A DNA stretch of 64,000 nt from Allocatelliglobosispora scoriae. Its GTDB lineage: Bacteria; Actinomycetota; Actinomycetes; Mycobacteriales; Micromonosporaceae. The stretch covers positions 3,495,001 to 3,559,000 of the forward strand of contig NZ_JACHMN010000002.1 in the NCBI RefSeq assembly GCF_014204945.1. Direction: 5' to 3'. The notes beneath the pieces are model-generated. The model saw nothing but the letters and a program-made list of their open reading frames with translations. It had not been told where the DNA came from and ran no database searches. A program made the position numbers and the translations under genes. Positions 44,923 through 53,747 of the stretch are shown in pieces (the stretch's first letter is position 1; every line of letters begins with the position of its first letter).

Positions 44923-46470
44923 GTGACCCAGGTCGGCGAAGGTCAGCCAGCGGCTGAGCTGACCGGCTCGACGGCCGGTGGCCCCCCACCAGGCATGGCA
45001 GAGTCACGCCATGCCGCGGCCGGAGCGCCGGGGACGGGTCGTTCCCTCCATGTGACCGGCACGGCCGGTGAGATCCTCGCCGAGCGCTATCGGCTCGAGG
45101 AGCACATCAACAACGACAGCGCCGGCCGCCAGGTCTGGCGCGGCGTCGACATCGTGCTCAAGCGGCCCGTCGCGGTCGTGCTCCGTTACCCGGGCGGCAA
45201 CGAGGCCGGCGAGATGCTCTCCGCCGCCGTCACCGCGAGCCGGGTCGTCCACGGCAACCTCATCGGCGTCTATGACGCGATCGACGAGGGCGGCCGGGCC
45301 TACGTGGTGCGCGAGTGGGTCGACGGATTCTCGCTGCGCGAGCTCGTCACGGCCGAGGGTCCCTTCGACCCCGAGCGGGCCACGGCGCTGGCGCACAACA
45401 TCGCCTCCGCGGTCACCGCGCTGCACGCGAGCGGCATGGCGCACGGCAACGTGCACCCCGGCACGGTCCTCGTCGGCGACGACGGCCGCGTCGTGCTCGC
45501 CGACGCCCGCGCCGACGCCAGGACCAGCGCCGACGGCGATGTCCGTGCGATCGGCGGCATCCTTTATTACGCGCTGACCGGCCAGTGGCCGCACGCCGAG
45601 GCCGGCGTGGCCGCCCTGCCCGACGCGATCCGCGACGCCAACAACGCGGTGATCGCTCCCCGGCAGGTGCGCGCCGGTGTCCCCACCCACCTCGACGACC
45701 TCACGACCGACCTGCTCGACGCGAAGGTCGCGCTCCCCAGCGCATCGGTGCTCACCGCCGAGCTGGCCCGCCTCGACACCACCGGCGACGAGCGCTCCTA
45801 CGGCACGCTCCGCTTCGCCGAGGACACCCCCGAGGTGCCCCGACAGGGACCCAAGAAGCTGCTCCTCGGTGTGGGCGCGGTCGTCCTGCTCGCCGCGATC
45901 GGCATCGTCATCGTGACCAAGACGCTCACCGGCAGCAGCTCGCAGGCGGGCCCCACGGTCCCGCCGGTCGTGATCTCGGCGTCCCCGGCCACCGCGAACC
46001 CCAAGGCGCTGGTGCTCGGAAGCTCGGCGATCCGCCTGGTCGACCCGGACGGCAACCGCTCCGAGAGCCGCGACATCGCCAACGCGATCGACAACAAGTC
46101 GAGCACCGCCTGGAGCACCGACCGCTACAAGCAGAACCTCGGCACCGCATACAAGCCCGGCATGGGACTCCTGCTGGACCTGGGCGCCGCGAAGACCCTG
46201 TCCGACGTGCAGATCGAGCTGAACGCCATCGGCGCCTCGATCCAGCTGCTCGGTGGCGCCAACGACCCGGGTGTCGCCTCGGACTCGACGATCCTCTCCC
46301 GCTACACCAAGATCGGCGAACCGTTCGCCGACTTCCAGGGCACGTCGATGCACTTCGGCGCCGATGCGACCGCCACCTACCGTTACCTGCTCGTCTGGAT
46401 CACCGGACTGCCGCAGGATGGCGACCGTTTCCGCGTGGGCATCCAGGAGATCATCGTCCGGGTGCCGTGA
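44923..46470 (+). CDS. MurJ-associated pseudokinase with extracytoplasmic discoidin-like domain
   Basis: 515 residues from GTG with GGGAGG upstream. The kinase-like domain (about 45-290) has degraded motifs: HGNVHPGTVL stands where HRDxKPxN is expected, and LADARAD replaces DFG, so catalysis is unlikely. A membrane helix (LLLGVGAVVLLAAIGIVIVTK) follows, then an outer beta domain (about 375-515) with AIDNKSSTAWSTDRY, as in F5/8C-like domains. In mycobacteria this is the C-terminal part of MviN and binds FhaA. It overlaps sigM by 1 bp. Confidence 0.88.
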   Translation: MTQVGEGQPAAELTGSTAGGPPPGMAESRHAAAGAPGTGRSLHVTGTAGEILAERYRLEEHINNDSAGRQVWRGVDIVLKRPVAVVLRYPGGNEAGEMLSAAVTASRVVHGNLIGVYDAIDEGGRAYVVREWVDGFSLRELVTAEGPFDPERATALAHNIASAVTALHASGMAHGNVHPGTVLVGDDGRVVLADARADARTSADGDVRAIGGILYYALTGQWPHAEAGVAALPDAIRDANNAVIAPRQVRAGVPTHLDDLTTDLLDAKVALPSASVLTAELARLDTTGDERSYGTLRFAEDTPEVPRQGPKKLLLGVGAVVLLAAIGIVIVTKTLTGSSSQAGPTVPPVVISASPATANPKALVLGSSAIRLVDPDGNRSESRDIANAIDNKSSTAWSTDRYKQNLGTAYKPGMGLLLDLGAAKTLSDVQIELNAIGASIQLLGGANDPGVASDSTILSRYTKIGEPFADFQGTSMHFGADATATYRYLLVWITGLPQDGDRFRVGIQEIIVRVP

Positions 46471-47093
46471 TGCACACCGACGCGGAGCTGCTTGCGGCCC
46501 ACGTGGCGGGGGATCGGGACGCCTTCACCGAGCTGGTTCGCCGGCATCGCGACCGGCTCTGGGCCGTCGCGCTCCGAACGCTCTCGGATCGGGAGGAGGC
46601 GGCCGACGCGCTGCAGGACGCGCTGCTCTCTGCGCACCGGGCCGCCGATCGCTTCCGGGGCGACGCGGCGGTCACCACCTGGCTGCACCGGATCGTCGTC
46701 AACGCCTGCCTGGACCGGGTCCGCCGGCGCCAGGCCCGACCCACCGTTCCGCTGCCCGAGCAGACGCTCAACAGCGACGGCCGGGCCGGACTGCAGATCG
46801 CCGCTCCGGTCGTCGACCACGACACCGCCCTGGTGGTGCGGCAGGCACTCGCCAAGCTCCCCGAGGAGCAGCGGGCCGCGCTGGTCCTGGTCGACCTCGA
46901 GGGCTACCCGGTCGCCGAGGTCGCGGTCATTCTCGGCGTCGCCGAGGGTACGGTGAAGAGCCGCTGTTCACGCGGCCGCGCTCGGCTGGCTCTCCTCCTC
47001 GGCCATCTGCGCGGAGACTTCGAGCCGGATGATGGGAACTCCGATGGTCACCCCGACGTCACAACCGGGTCACGATCGGGGAGAGCCGGATGA
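46470..47093 (+). CDS. sigM: ECF sigma factor SigM
   Basis: 207 residues. Region 2 (LVRRHRDRLWAVALRTLSDREEAADALQDALLSAHRA ...TTWLHRIVVNACLDRVRRR) and region 4 (LPEEQRAALVLVDLEGYPVAEVAVILGVAEGTVKSRCSRGRARL) are complete. It shares TGATG with the pseudokinase stop and ATGA with the anti-sigma gene. The placement before trxBA is conserved in actinobacteria. Confidence 0.94.
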   Translation: MHTDAELLAAHVAGDRDAFTELVRRHRDRLWAVALRTLSDREEAADALQDALLSAHRAADRFRGDAAVTTWLHRIVVNACLDRVRRRQARPTVPLPEQTLNSDGRAGLQIAAPVVDHDTALVVRQALAKLPEEQRAALVLVDLEGYPVAEVAVILGVAEGTVKSRCSRGRARLALLLGHLRGDFEPDDGNSDGHPDVTTGSRSGRAG

Positions 47094-47926
47094 AGCACGA
47101 TGAGCTCGAGCTGCTCGCCGACTATGTCGGCGGCGCGCTCGATGGCACCCCCGAAGCCGCCGAGGTCACCAGGAAGATCCGCGACAACGCGGCCTGGGCC
47201 GAGGCGCATTCGCAGCTCACGGCCGCTCTGAGGCTCGTCGACGAGCAGCTCACCGAGGTCGCCCGGACGGCCGAGCCGATGCCCGACGACGTCTGGTCCC
47301 GGCTGGAGGCGGCCCTCGGCGGCCCGGCGTCGATCGCCGAGGCCCCCGTCGAGCAGCCGATGGCGCCCGACGCGAAGCGCCCCTGGATCCCGCCCGCACC
47401 GCCGCCCATCCCGCCGATGCGCGAGCCGAGCCGCCGGTGGCGCTGGCTCGCGCCGCTCGGCGTCGCCGCCTCGGTCCTCGCCTGCTTCGGCATCGGCTCG
47501 ATGGTCTTCCAGTCCAAGAACGCGGCTGACGACATGTCGGCGGAGGGCGCCAAGTCGGTCACGCCGGACTCGGCCCTCCTCGCCGGCTCGGTTCTCAAGC
47601 TCGCCTCCGGCCGCGACTACACGCCCGCGACGCTCGCCGTCCTCACCGACGAGCAGGCGCTCGCGGCCGCGCCGCGCGATTTCGACAACCCCGCCGGCGG
47701 TCCGCTGGCCCGGCTCAGCGCCGCCGACGCGCTCAACGCCTGCCTCCAGGCCCTCACACTGATCACTCCGGGTACGCCGACCGCCGTCGACTTCGCGGAG
47801 TACCAGGGCAGCGCGGCGCTGATCGTGGTGGTGATGAAGGCCGGCGGGGGCAAGTGGGTGGCGGTCGCGGGACCGCAGTGCGGCACCGGCGGCGCCGACC
47901 TCAAGGATCAGCGGAGCTTCGATTAG
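47090..47926 (+). CDS. Membrane-bound anti-sigma factor of SigM
   Basis: 278 residues. The cytoplasmic N-domain (MKHDELELLADYVGGALDGTPEAAEV) is followed by a Pro-rich stretch, one membrane helix (WLAPLGVAASVLACFGIGSMVF, about 120-142) and an outer domain with two cysteines (NACLQAL and GPQCGTGG). It has no HxxxCxxC zinc motif, so it should not be a ZAS-type thiol switch. It is translationally coupled to sigM. Confidence 0.88.
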   Translation: MKHDELELLADYVGGALDGTPEAAEVTRKIRDNAAWAEAHSQLTAALRLVDEQLTEVARTAEPMPDDVWSRLEAALGGPASIAEAPVEQPMAPDAKRPWIPPAPPPIPPMREPSRRWRWLAPLGVAASVLACFGIGSMVFQSKNAADDMSAEGAKSVTPDSALLAGSVLKLASGRDYTPATLAVLTDEQALAAAPRDFDNPAGGPLARLSAADALNACLQALTLITPGTPTAVDFAEYQGSAALIVVVMKAGGGKWVAVAGPQCGTGGADLKDQRSFD

Positions 47927-47968
47927 GGCGCGTTTAAAGGTGACGTCCCCCACGGCTTCCCGAATTAG

Positions 47969-47995
47969 GGAATCGAAGCTCCGTACGATGTCGTT
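47969..47995 (+). promoter_or_regulatory. SigR/SigH-type promoter of trxB
   Basis: GGAAT (47969-47973), 19 bases, then GTT (47993-47995), about 36 bp before the trxB GTG. It matches the disulfide-stress consensus GGAAT-N18/19-GTT used for trxBA in Streptomyces. The -35 element overlaps a 13-bp inverted repeat (47912-47924 with 47971-47983). Confidence 0.65.
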
Positions 47996-48030
47996 TCGAC
48001 CATCAGGCGAACATTCGTAGGAGTGACCAC

Positions 48031-48954
48031 GTGGGCGACGTACGCAATCTGATCATCATCGGCTCCGGTCCGGCGGGCTACACGGCTGCGACCTACGCCG
48101 CGCGCGCCAACCTTCAACCGCTGATCATCGAGGGCTTCGAGTCCGGCGGCGCACTGATGACGACGACCGAGGTCGAGAACTACCCCGGCTTCCCCGACTC
48201 GATCATGGGCCCCGAGCTCATGGACCAGATGCGCAAGCAGGCCGAGCGCTTCGGCGCGGAGTTCATCACCGACAACGCGACCAAGGTCGAGCTCTCGGGT
48301 GACGTCAAGACGGTCTGGATCGGCGACAAGGCCTACCAGGCCCGCGCCGTCATCCTCGCGACCGGTTCGGCCTGGCGGCACCTCGGCGTCCCCGGCGAGG
48401 ACGAGTTCCTCGGGCACGGTGTCTCGTCGTGTGCCACCTGTGACGGCTTCTTCTTCCGCGAGCACGACATCGTGGTCGCGGGCGGCGGCGACTCGGCGAT
48501 GGAGGAGGCGACCTTCCTGACGAAGTTCGCCCGCAGCGTCACGATCGTCCACCGGCGCGACCAGTTCCGCGCCAGCAAGATCATGGCGGAGCGGGCACTC
48601 GGCAACGAGAAGATCAACGTCGCCTGGAACAGCAAGATCGAGCAGATCGTCGGCGACGCGGGCAAGGTCACCGGCGTACTCCTCAAGGACACCGTGACCG
48701 GCGATGAGCGCAAGCTCGACGTCACCGGCGTCTTCGTGGCCATCGGCCACGACCCGCGCAGCGAACTCTTCCGCGGCCAGGTGGACCTCGACGACGAGGG
48801 CTACGTCCTGGTGCAGGGGCGCTCCACCCTGACCAACATCCCCGGCGTCTTCGCATGCGGAGACCTCGTCGACCACACCTACCGCCAGGCGATCACCGCG
48901 GCGGGCAGCGGTTGTGCCGCAGCCCTCGACGCGGAACGCTTCCTGGCCCACTGA
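48031..48954 (+). CDS. trxB: Thioredoxin reductase
   Basis: 307 residues. Motifs are [18 protein letters not shown] (FAD), the redox-active [19 protein letters not shown] (NADPH), and [31 protein letters not shown]. It reduces thioredoxin with NADPH. GTG start with TAGGAG upstream. trxA follows after 13 bp. Confidence 0.98.
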   Translation: MGDVRNLIIIGSGPAGYTAATYAARANLQPLIIEGFESGGALMTTTEVENYPGFPDSIMGPELMDQMRKQAERFGAEFITDNATKVELSGDVKTVWIGDKAYQARAVILATGSAWRHLGVPGEDEFLGHGVSSCATCDGFFFREHDIVVAGGGDSAMEEATFLTKFARSVTIVHRRDQFRASKIMAERALGNEKINVAWNSKIEQIVGDAGKVTGVLLKDTVTGDERKLDVTGVFVAIGHDPRSELFRGQVDLDDEGYVLVQGRSTLTNIPGVFACGDLVDHTYRQAITAAGSGCAAALDAERFLAH

Positions 48955-48967
48955 TAAGGAGATTTTC

Positions 48968-49291
48968 ATGGGTGCTGCCAAGGTCGTCACCGATAAGACC
49001 TTCGTCACCGACGTGCTGCAGTCCGACAAGCCGGTGCTCGTCGACTTCTGGGCGGAGTGGTGCGGTCCCTGCCGCAAGGTCTCCCCGGTTCTCGAGGAGA
49101 TCGCGGGCGAGATGGCCGACCAGGTGACCATCGTCAAGATCAACATTGACGAGAACCCGGAGACGACGCGGGCCTACCGGGTCATGTCCGTCCCGACCCT
49201 GACGATCTTCAAGGGCGGCCAGCCCGTTCAGTCGGTCGCCGGCGCCAAGCCCAAGGGCGACCTCGTCCGGCTGATCCAGTCGGTTCTCTGA
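48968..49291 (+). CDS. trxA: Thioredoxin
   Basis: 107 residues with the active site WCGPC in VDFWAEWCGPCRKVSP and the cis-proline loop SVPTLTIFKGG. It is the general disulfide reductant, served by the adjacent trxB. The ribosome site AAGGAG precedes the ATG. Confidence 0.98.
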   Translation: MGAAKVVTDKTFVTDVLQSDKPVLVDFWAEWCGPCRKVSPVLEEIAGEMADQVTIVKINIDENPETTRAYRVMSVPTLTIFKGGQPVQSVAGAKPKGDLVRLIQSVL

Positions 49292-49305
49292 CCTGCACGT
49301 TCAGC

Positions 49306-49351
49306 ACGGCCGAGCGCGGCTTTCCCGACCGGGGAGGCCGCGCTCGGCCGT
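49306..49351 (+). terminator. Terminator of trxBA
   Basis: A perfect 15-bp stem (49306-49320 with 49337-49351) around a 16-nt loop begins 14 bp after trxA. Confidence 0.85.
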
Positions 49352-49460
49352 TCGCCGACCGGGCCGTTGCGCGCAAAACGCAGCCGGTCATGCAGATCCG
49401 GTCATCGGGTCGGTAACCTTCCGAAGTCAGTCCAGCGGCGGGAAGCCTGTGGAGGTGTGA

Positions 49461-50645
49461 GTGGAGCCGATCCGGCGTGGTGACCACGGTGCAGCCGTGC
49501 TTGAGATCCGCACGATCTTGGCAGGTCTGGACCTGATACCACCGTCACCAGTGATCCCTGACGAGTCGGCCTTCGACATCGGGGTGGAACGGGCCGTCCA
49601 GGCCTTCCAGCAGGCTCGTGGGCTCTGGGTGGACGGCGAGGTGGGCGATGAGACCTGGCGAGCCCTCGACGCCGCTCGGTGGCACCTGGGGGCCCGCACG
49701 CTCTATCAGGCGATCCCGGACCCGCTCAACGGCGACGACGTGCGCCAGCTCCAGGAGCGGCTGCTCGAGATGGGCTATGACGTCGGGCGTACCGACGGGA
49801 TCTATGGTGCCCGGACGGCACGCGCGGTCGCCATGTTCCAGCGCGAGGTCGGGCTCACCCCGGACGGCGCCTGCGGCCCGCAGACCCTCGGCGCGCTGCG
49901 CCGACTCGGCCGCAAGGTCGTCGGCGGCTCGCCGCAGCGGCTCCGCGAGGAGCAGGCGCTGCGCCAGCACGGTCCCGAGATGCGCGGCCGGCTCATCGTC
50001 ATCGACCCCGGCCACGGCGGCGGCGACCTCGGTGTCGTCGTGCCCGACGGGCCGCTGCGCTGGACCGAGGCCGACCTCGCCTACGACCTGGCGAGCCGAC
50101 TGGAGGGCCGCCTCGGCGCCGCAGGTGTCCGAGTGCACCTGACCCGGCCGCCGCACCCGGCGAAGCCGATCAGCAACCTGGATCGGGCACGGCTCGCCAA
50201 CGAGCTCGGTGCCGACCTGCTCATCTCGATCCACATCGACGGGCACAACAACCCCGAGGCCGACGGCGTCGCCGCCTACCACTACGGCACCGAGCACGGC
50301 GTCACCTCGACGATGGGGGAGCGGCTCGCCGGACTCGTCCTGCGCGAGATCGTCGCCCGCACCGGGATGCGCAACTGCCGCACCCACGCCAAGGGCTGGG
50401 AGCTGCTCAGCCGCACCCGGATGCCCGCCGTCCGGGTCGACGTGGGCTATCTCACCTCGCCGCTGGACCGCAAGCGCCTCACCGACTCGCACTTCCGGGA
50501 GAAGGTCGTCGAGGCGATCGTCGCCGCCGTCCAGCGGATGTATTACCCGGTCGACAACGACGTGCTCACCGGCACGATCGATGTCAGCGCGCTGCGGGCC
50601 AAGCTCGCCGCGGAGACGGCGGCAGCCGCAGCCGCTAAGGAGTAG
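49461..50645 (+). CDS. cwlM: CwlM-like protein: two peptidoglycan-binding domains plus amidase_3 fold
   Basis: 394 residues. Two PG_binding_1 domains (about 10-75 and 85-150, the second with RTDGIYGARTARAVAMFQREVGL) precede an N-acetylmuramoyl-L-alanine amidase fold. Zinc ligands are visible: His in IDPGHGG, Glu in WTEADL, His in SIHIDGH. The position of the late catalytic Glu (family VEx-GF) reads RVDVGYL, an Asp. In mycobacteria CwlM is mainly a PknB-controlled activator of MurA rather than a hydrolase. The C-terminal Ala-rich end overlaps the convergent GNAT gene. Confidence 0.92.
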   Translation: MEPIRRGDHGAAVLEIRTILAGLDLIPPSPVIPDESAFDIGVERAVQAFQQARGLWVDGEVGDETWRALDAARWHLGARTLYQAIPDPLNGDDVRQLQERLLEMGYDVGRTDGIYGARTARAVAMFQREVGLTPDGACGPQTLGALRRLGRKVVGGSPQRLREEQALRQHGPEMRGRLIVIDPGHGGGDLGVVVPDGPLRWTEADLAYDLASRLEGRLGAAGVRVHLTRPPHPAKPISNLDRARLANELGADLLISIHIDGHNNPEADGVAAYHYGTEHGVTSTMGERLAGLVLREIVARTGMRNCRTHAKGWELLSRTRMPAVRVDVGYLTSPLDRKRLTDSHFREKVVEAIVAAVQRMYYPVDNDVLTGTIDVSALRAKLAAETAAAAAAKE

Positions 50646-51300
50646 TGGTCGAGGCCGTCGCCGGTCGCACGGGGCGGAGGAGCGTCTCGGGGCTCATCGA
50701 GCCGAGGAGCTTCTCCAACGCGTACTCCACGTCGGACTTCCAAGAGAGCGCGGTGCGCAGCTCCATCCGGAGCCGGGGGTAGCGCGGGTGCGGGCGCACG
50801 GTCTTGAAGCCGACCGAGACGAAGAAGTCCGCCGGGGTCACGCAGCCCGGCGGCATCTCCGGGTCGTACTCCCCGAACTTGGCGTCGCCGAATGCCTCGA
50901 TCGCCTTGATGCCGCGCTTGGTGAGGTCGCGGGCCATCGCCTGGACCAGCATCCGGCCGAGCCCGCCACCGGCGAACGCCGCGACGACGTGCGAGGTCAT
51001 CAGCACGACCGCATCGGGCGAGATCGGCGAGGTGGGGAAGGCGTTGCTGCGCGGCACGTAGGCCGGGGGAGCGTAGGTCACATAGCCGGCGGGCATCCCG
51101 TCGACATAGGCGATCTTGCCGCAGGAACCCCACTCCAACAGGGCCTGCGAGACCCAGGCCTCCTTTTCCAGGCCCGGATCACCGTTGGCACAGGCGCGCT
51201 CGGCCGCCACCGGATCGAGCTCCCAATAAACGCAGCCGCGGCACGAGCGCGGCAGGTCCTCGAGGGTGTCCAAGGTCAAATTGACCACGCGGCGCGACAT
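50635..51300 (-). CDS. GNAT family N-acetyltransferase (Rv3916c-like)
   Basis: 221 residues. The acetyl-CoA loop is in AAFAGGGLGRMLVQAMARDLTKRG. The N-terminus has a cysteine-rich LPRSCRGCVYWELDPVAAERAC. It is conserved between cwlM and the parAB region in actinobacteria. The 3' end overlaps cwlM by 11 bp, so the two cannot both be changed freely there. The substrate is unknown. Confidence 0.85.
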   Translation of the reverse strand: MSRRVVNLTLDTLEDLPRSCRGCVYWELDPVAAERACANGDPGLEKEAWVSQALLEWGSCGKIAYVDGMPAGYVTYAPPAYVPRSNAFPTSPISPDAVVLMTSHVVAAFAGGGLGRMLVQAMARDLTKRGIKAIEAFGDAKFGEYDPEMPPGCVTPADFFVSVGFKTVRPHPRYPRLRMELRTALSWKSDVEYALEKLLGSMSPETLLRPVRPATASTTTP

Positions 51301-51469
51301 TTATGCGTCCCCTGACCGAGCTGTGTCACCGACTCTTCAATTGTCTGACTCTACGCTCGGTAACCGCATCCTGGGAGAGCAACCGCCACGATTAGCCTTG
51401 TCGGAGTAGCATCGAAAAACCTGACCTTGCAGGCTCGCGGTACCCACGGTACTCACGGTAGGAGGGGAC

Positions 51470-52789
51470 ATGTCCGGTTCGGGCACAACGCTCGATGATT
51501 ACACCGACCGGTACGCCCAGCGCATCAACGGGATGACCGCGAGCGAGATTCGAGCACTCTTCGCCGTGGCATCCCGCCCGGAGGTCGTCTCCCTCGCCGG
51601 TGGTGCCCCCTACGTCGCAGCCCTGCCCCTCGACGCGGTCGGCGAGATGCTCGGCCGGCTCGGCTCCGTCCACGGCGCCACCACTCTCCAGTATGGCCTC
51701 GGTCAGGGCACCCCCGAGCTGCGGGAGCGCATCTGCGAGGTGATGGCCGACTCCGGCATCGACGCCGGCGGAGGCGCCTCACCCGACGACGTTGTCGTCA
51801 CCGTCGGCGGCCAGCAGGCCCTCGACCTCGTCGCCCGGCTCTTCCTGGACCCGGGCGACGTCGTTCTCGCCGAGGGCCCGACCTACGTCGGCGCGCTCGG
51901 CGTCTTCCAGGCTGCGCAGGCGCGCGTGGTGCACCTCCCCATGGACGACGACGGGCTCATCCCCGCCGCGCTGGAGGAGGGCATCCTCGCGCAGCAGCGC
52001 GCTGGAGCCCGGGTCAAGTTCCTGTACACGATCCCGACCTACCAGAACCCCGCCGGCGTCACCCTCAGTGAGGAGCGGCGCGAGCAGGTTCTCGACATCT
52101 GCGAACGGCACGGCCTGCTCGTGATCGAGGACGACCCCTACGGTCAGCTCGGCTTCTCCGGCGATGCGCCACTGCCGCTGCGGGCCCGCCGTCGCGAGGG
52201 CGTCTTCTACCTGAGCACCTTCTCCAAGACTTTCGCACCGGGCTTCCGGGTCGGCTGGATCCTCGCCCCGCACGCCGTCCGCGACAAGCTCGTCATCGCC
52301 ACCGAGGCCAACATCCTCTGCCCGTCCGCGTTCTCCCAGGCCGCCGTCACGCAGTACCTGACGACGATGCCGTGGCGTGAGCAGATCAAGGCGTACCGGC
52401 AGATTTACGGCGAGCGCCGCGACGCGCTGCTGACGGCGCTCGGCGACATGATGCCCGCGGGCACGACCTGGACCCGCCCCGACGGCGGCCTCTTCGTCTG
52501 GGCGACGCTGCCGGAGGGTCTCGACTCGAAGGCGATGGTGCCGCGCGCGATCAACGCCCGCGTCGCCTACGTCCCCGGCACCGGCTTCTATGCCGACGGC
52601 ACCGGCCAGCGCCATCTGCGGCTCAACTTCTCGTTCCCGCCGCCGGAGCGCATCCGCGAGGGTGTCCGCCGCCTCGCCGGTGTCGTCGAGGAGGAGCTGG
52701 CGATGCGGGCGGTCTTCGGACCCGCACCCGCGCCGACGGGTGGATTCAGCAGCCCTGGTGCAGATGTGCCCGGGCCCGACTTGGCATGA
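51470..52789 (+). CDS. PLP-dependent class I/II aminotransferase
   Basis: 439 residues. Fold-type I signatures are VSLAGGAPYVAALPL, LQYGLGQGTPELRE, GGQQALDL, YTIPTYQNPAGVTLS, VIEDDPYGQLGF and the PLP lysine in LSTFSKTFAPGFRVGW. It is close to 2-aminoadipate/aromatic aminotransferases of the LysN type and lacks an N-terminal GntR domain. The C-terminal 25 residues are Pro/Gly-rich. It precedes ddl by 7 bp. Confidence 0.93.
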   Translation: MSGSGTTLDDYTDRYAQRINGMTASEIRALFAVASRPEVVSLAGGAPYVAALPLDAVGEMLGRLGSVHGATTLQYGLGQGTPELRERICEVMADSGIDAGGGASPDDVVVTVGGQQALDLVARLFLDPGDVVLAEGPTYVGALGVFQAAQARVVHLPMDDDGLIPAALEEGILAQQRAGARVKFLYTIPTYQNPAGVTLSEERREQVLDICERHGLLVIEDDPYGQLGFSGDAPLPLRARRREGVFYLSTFSKTFAPGFRVGWILAPHAVRDKLVIATEANILCPSAFSQAAVTQYLTTMPWREQIKAYRQIYGERRDALLTALGDMMPAGTTWTRPDGGLFVWATLPEGLDSKAMVPRAINARVAYVPGTGFYADGTGQRHLRLNFSFPPPERIREGVRRLAGVVEEELAMRAVFGPAPAPTGGFSSPGADVPGPDLA

Positions 52790-52796
52790 TCTGGGA

Positions 52797-53747
52797 GTGA
52801 CTTCTTCCAGCGAGCGGGTTCTGATTCTGGCCGGAGGGCTCTCCTACGAGCGGGACGTGTCACTGCGTTCCGGTCGTCGGGTCCTCGACGCGCTGAAGGC
52901 CGTCGGCGTCGACGCCGAGTTGCGCGACTCCGACGTGACCCTCCTGCCGACACTCCGCGAGGATCCGCCGTCGGCGGTCATCATCGCGCTGCACGGTGCG
53001 ATCGGTGAGGACGGCTCGCTGCGCGGGGTTCTCGACCTCTGCGGGGTGCCCTACGTCGGCTCCGACGCGCGGTCGGCCCGGCTCGCCTGGGACAAGCCCT
53101 CCACGAAGGCCGTGCTCGTCGAGGCGGGCATCCCCACCCCGGAATGGGTGGCGCTGCCGCACGACCGCTTCTCCGAGCTGGGTGCGGTCGCCGTACTCGA
53201 CCGGATCGTCGACCGGCTCGGCCTGCCCGTCATGGTCAAGCCGGCCCAGGGCGGCTCCGGCCTCGGCGCCACCGTCGTGCACGACAAGGAGTCGCTGCCC
53301 GCCGCGATGGTCGGCTGCTTCGCCTATGACACGACCGCGCTCGTCGAGCGCTTCGCGGTCGGCGTCGATGTCGCGGTCTCCATCATCGATCTGGGGGAGG
53401 GGCCCATCGCCCTACCCGCGGTCGAGATCGTGCCCAGCGGCGGCGTCTACGACTACGCGGCTCGATACACCGCCGGCGTCACCACCTGGCACGCGCCCGC
53501 ACGGCTCGCGGCTGATGTCTCCGTCCACGTCGCGGAAGTGGCACTCGCCGCTCACAAGGCGCTGGGGCTGCGTGATCTGTCGCGCGTCGACCTGATCGTC
53601 ACGCCGCAGGGCGAGTGCACGGTCCTCGAGGTCAACGTGGCACCGGGAATGACCGAGACATCGCTGCTGCCGATGGCGGTGCAGGCGGCCGGGCTCGACC
53701 TCGGCGAGGTGCTGGCCGGGCTGCTGCGCCGGGCGGCCTCGCGCTAG
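52797..53747 (+). CDS. ddl: D-alanine-D-alanine ligase family ATP-grasp protein
   Basis: 316 residues from GTG. Features are LILAGGLSYERDVSLRSGR, ALHGAIGEDGSLRGVLDLCGVPYVGS, PVMVKPAQGGSGLGATVVHD, YDYAARYTAG and LEVNVAPGMTETSLLPMA. The family motif EVNTxPG is EVNVAPG here. It joins two D-Ala for wall synthesis, unless it has shifted to another amino acid pair. The 3' end overlaps the convergent XRE gene by 4 bp. Confidence 0.9.
   Translation: MTSSSERVLILAGGLSYERDVSLRSGRRVLDALKAVGVDAELRDSDVTLLPTLREDPPSAVIIALHGAIGEDGSLRGVLDLCGVPYVGSDARSARLAWDKPSTKAVLVEAGIPTPEWVALPHDRFSELGAVAVLDRIVDRLGLPVMVKPAQGGSGLGATVVHDKESLPAAMVGCFAYDTTALVERFAVGVDVAVSIIDLGEGPIALPAVEIVPSGGVYDYAARYTAGVTTWHAPARLAADVSVHVAEVALAAHKALGLRDLSRVDLIVTPQGECTVLEVNVAPGMTETSLLPMAVQAAGLDLGEVLAGLLRRAASR

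Noticed and set aside
49352-49460. A riboswitch upstream of cwlM (the stretch with GGCGGGAAGCC looked suggestive)
   Set aside because: No complete cobalamin, c-di-AMP or SAM riboswitch pattern could be assembled from the bases.
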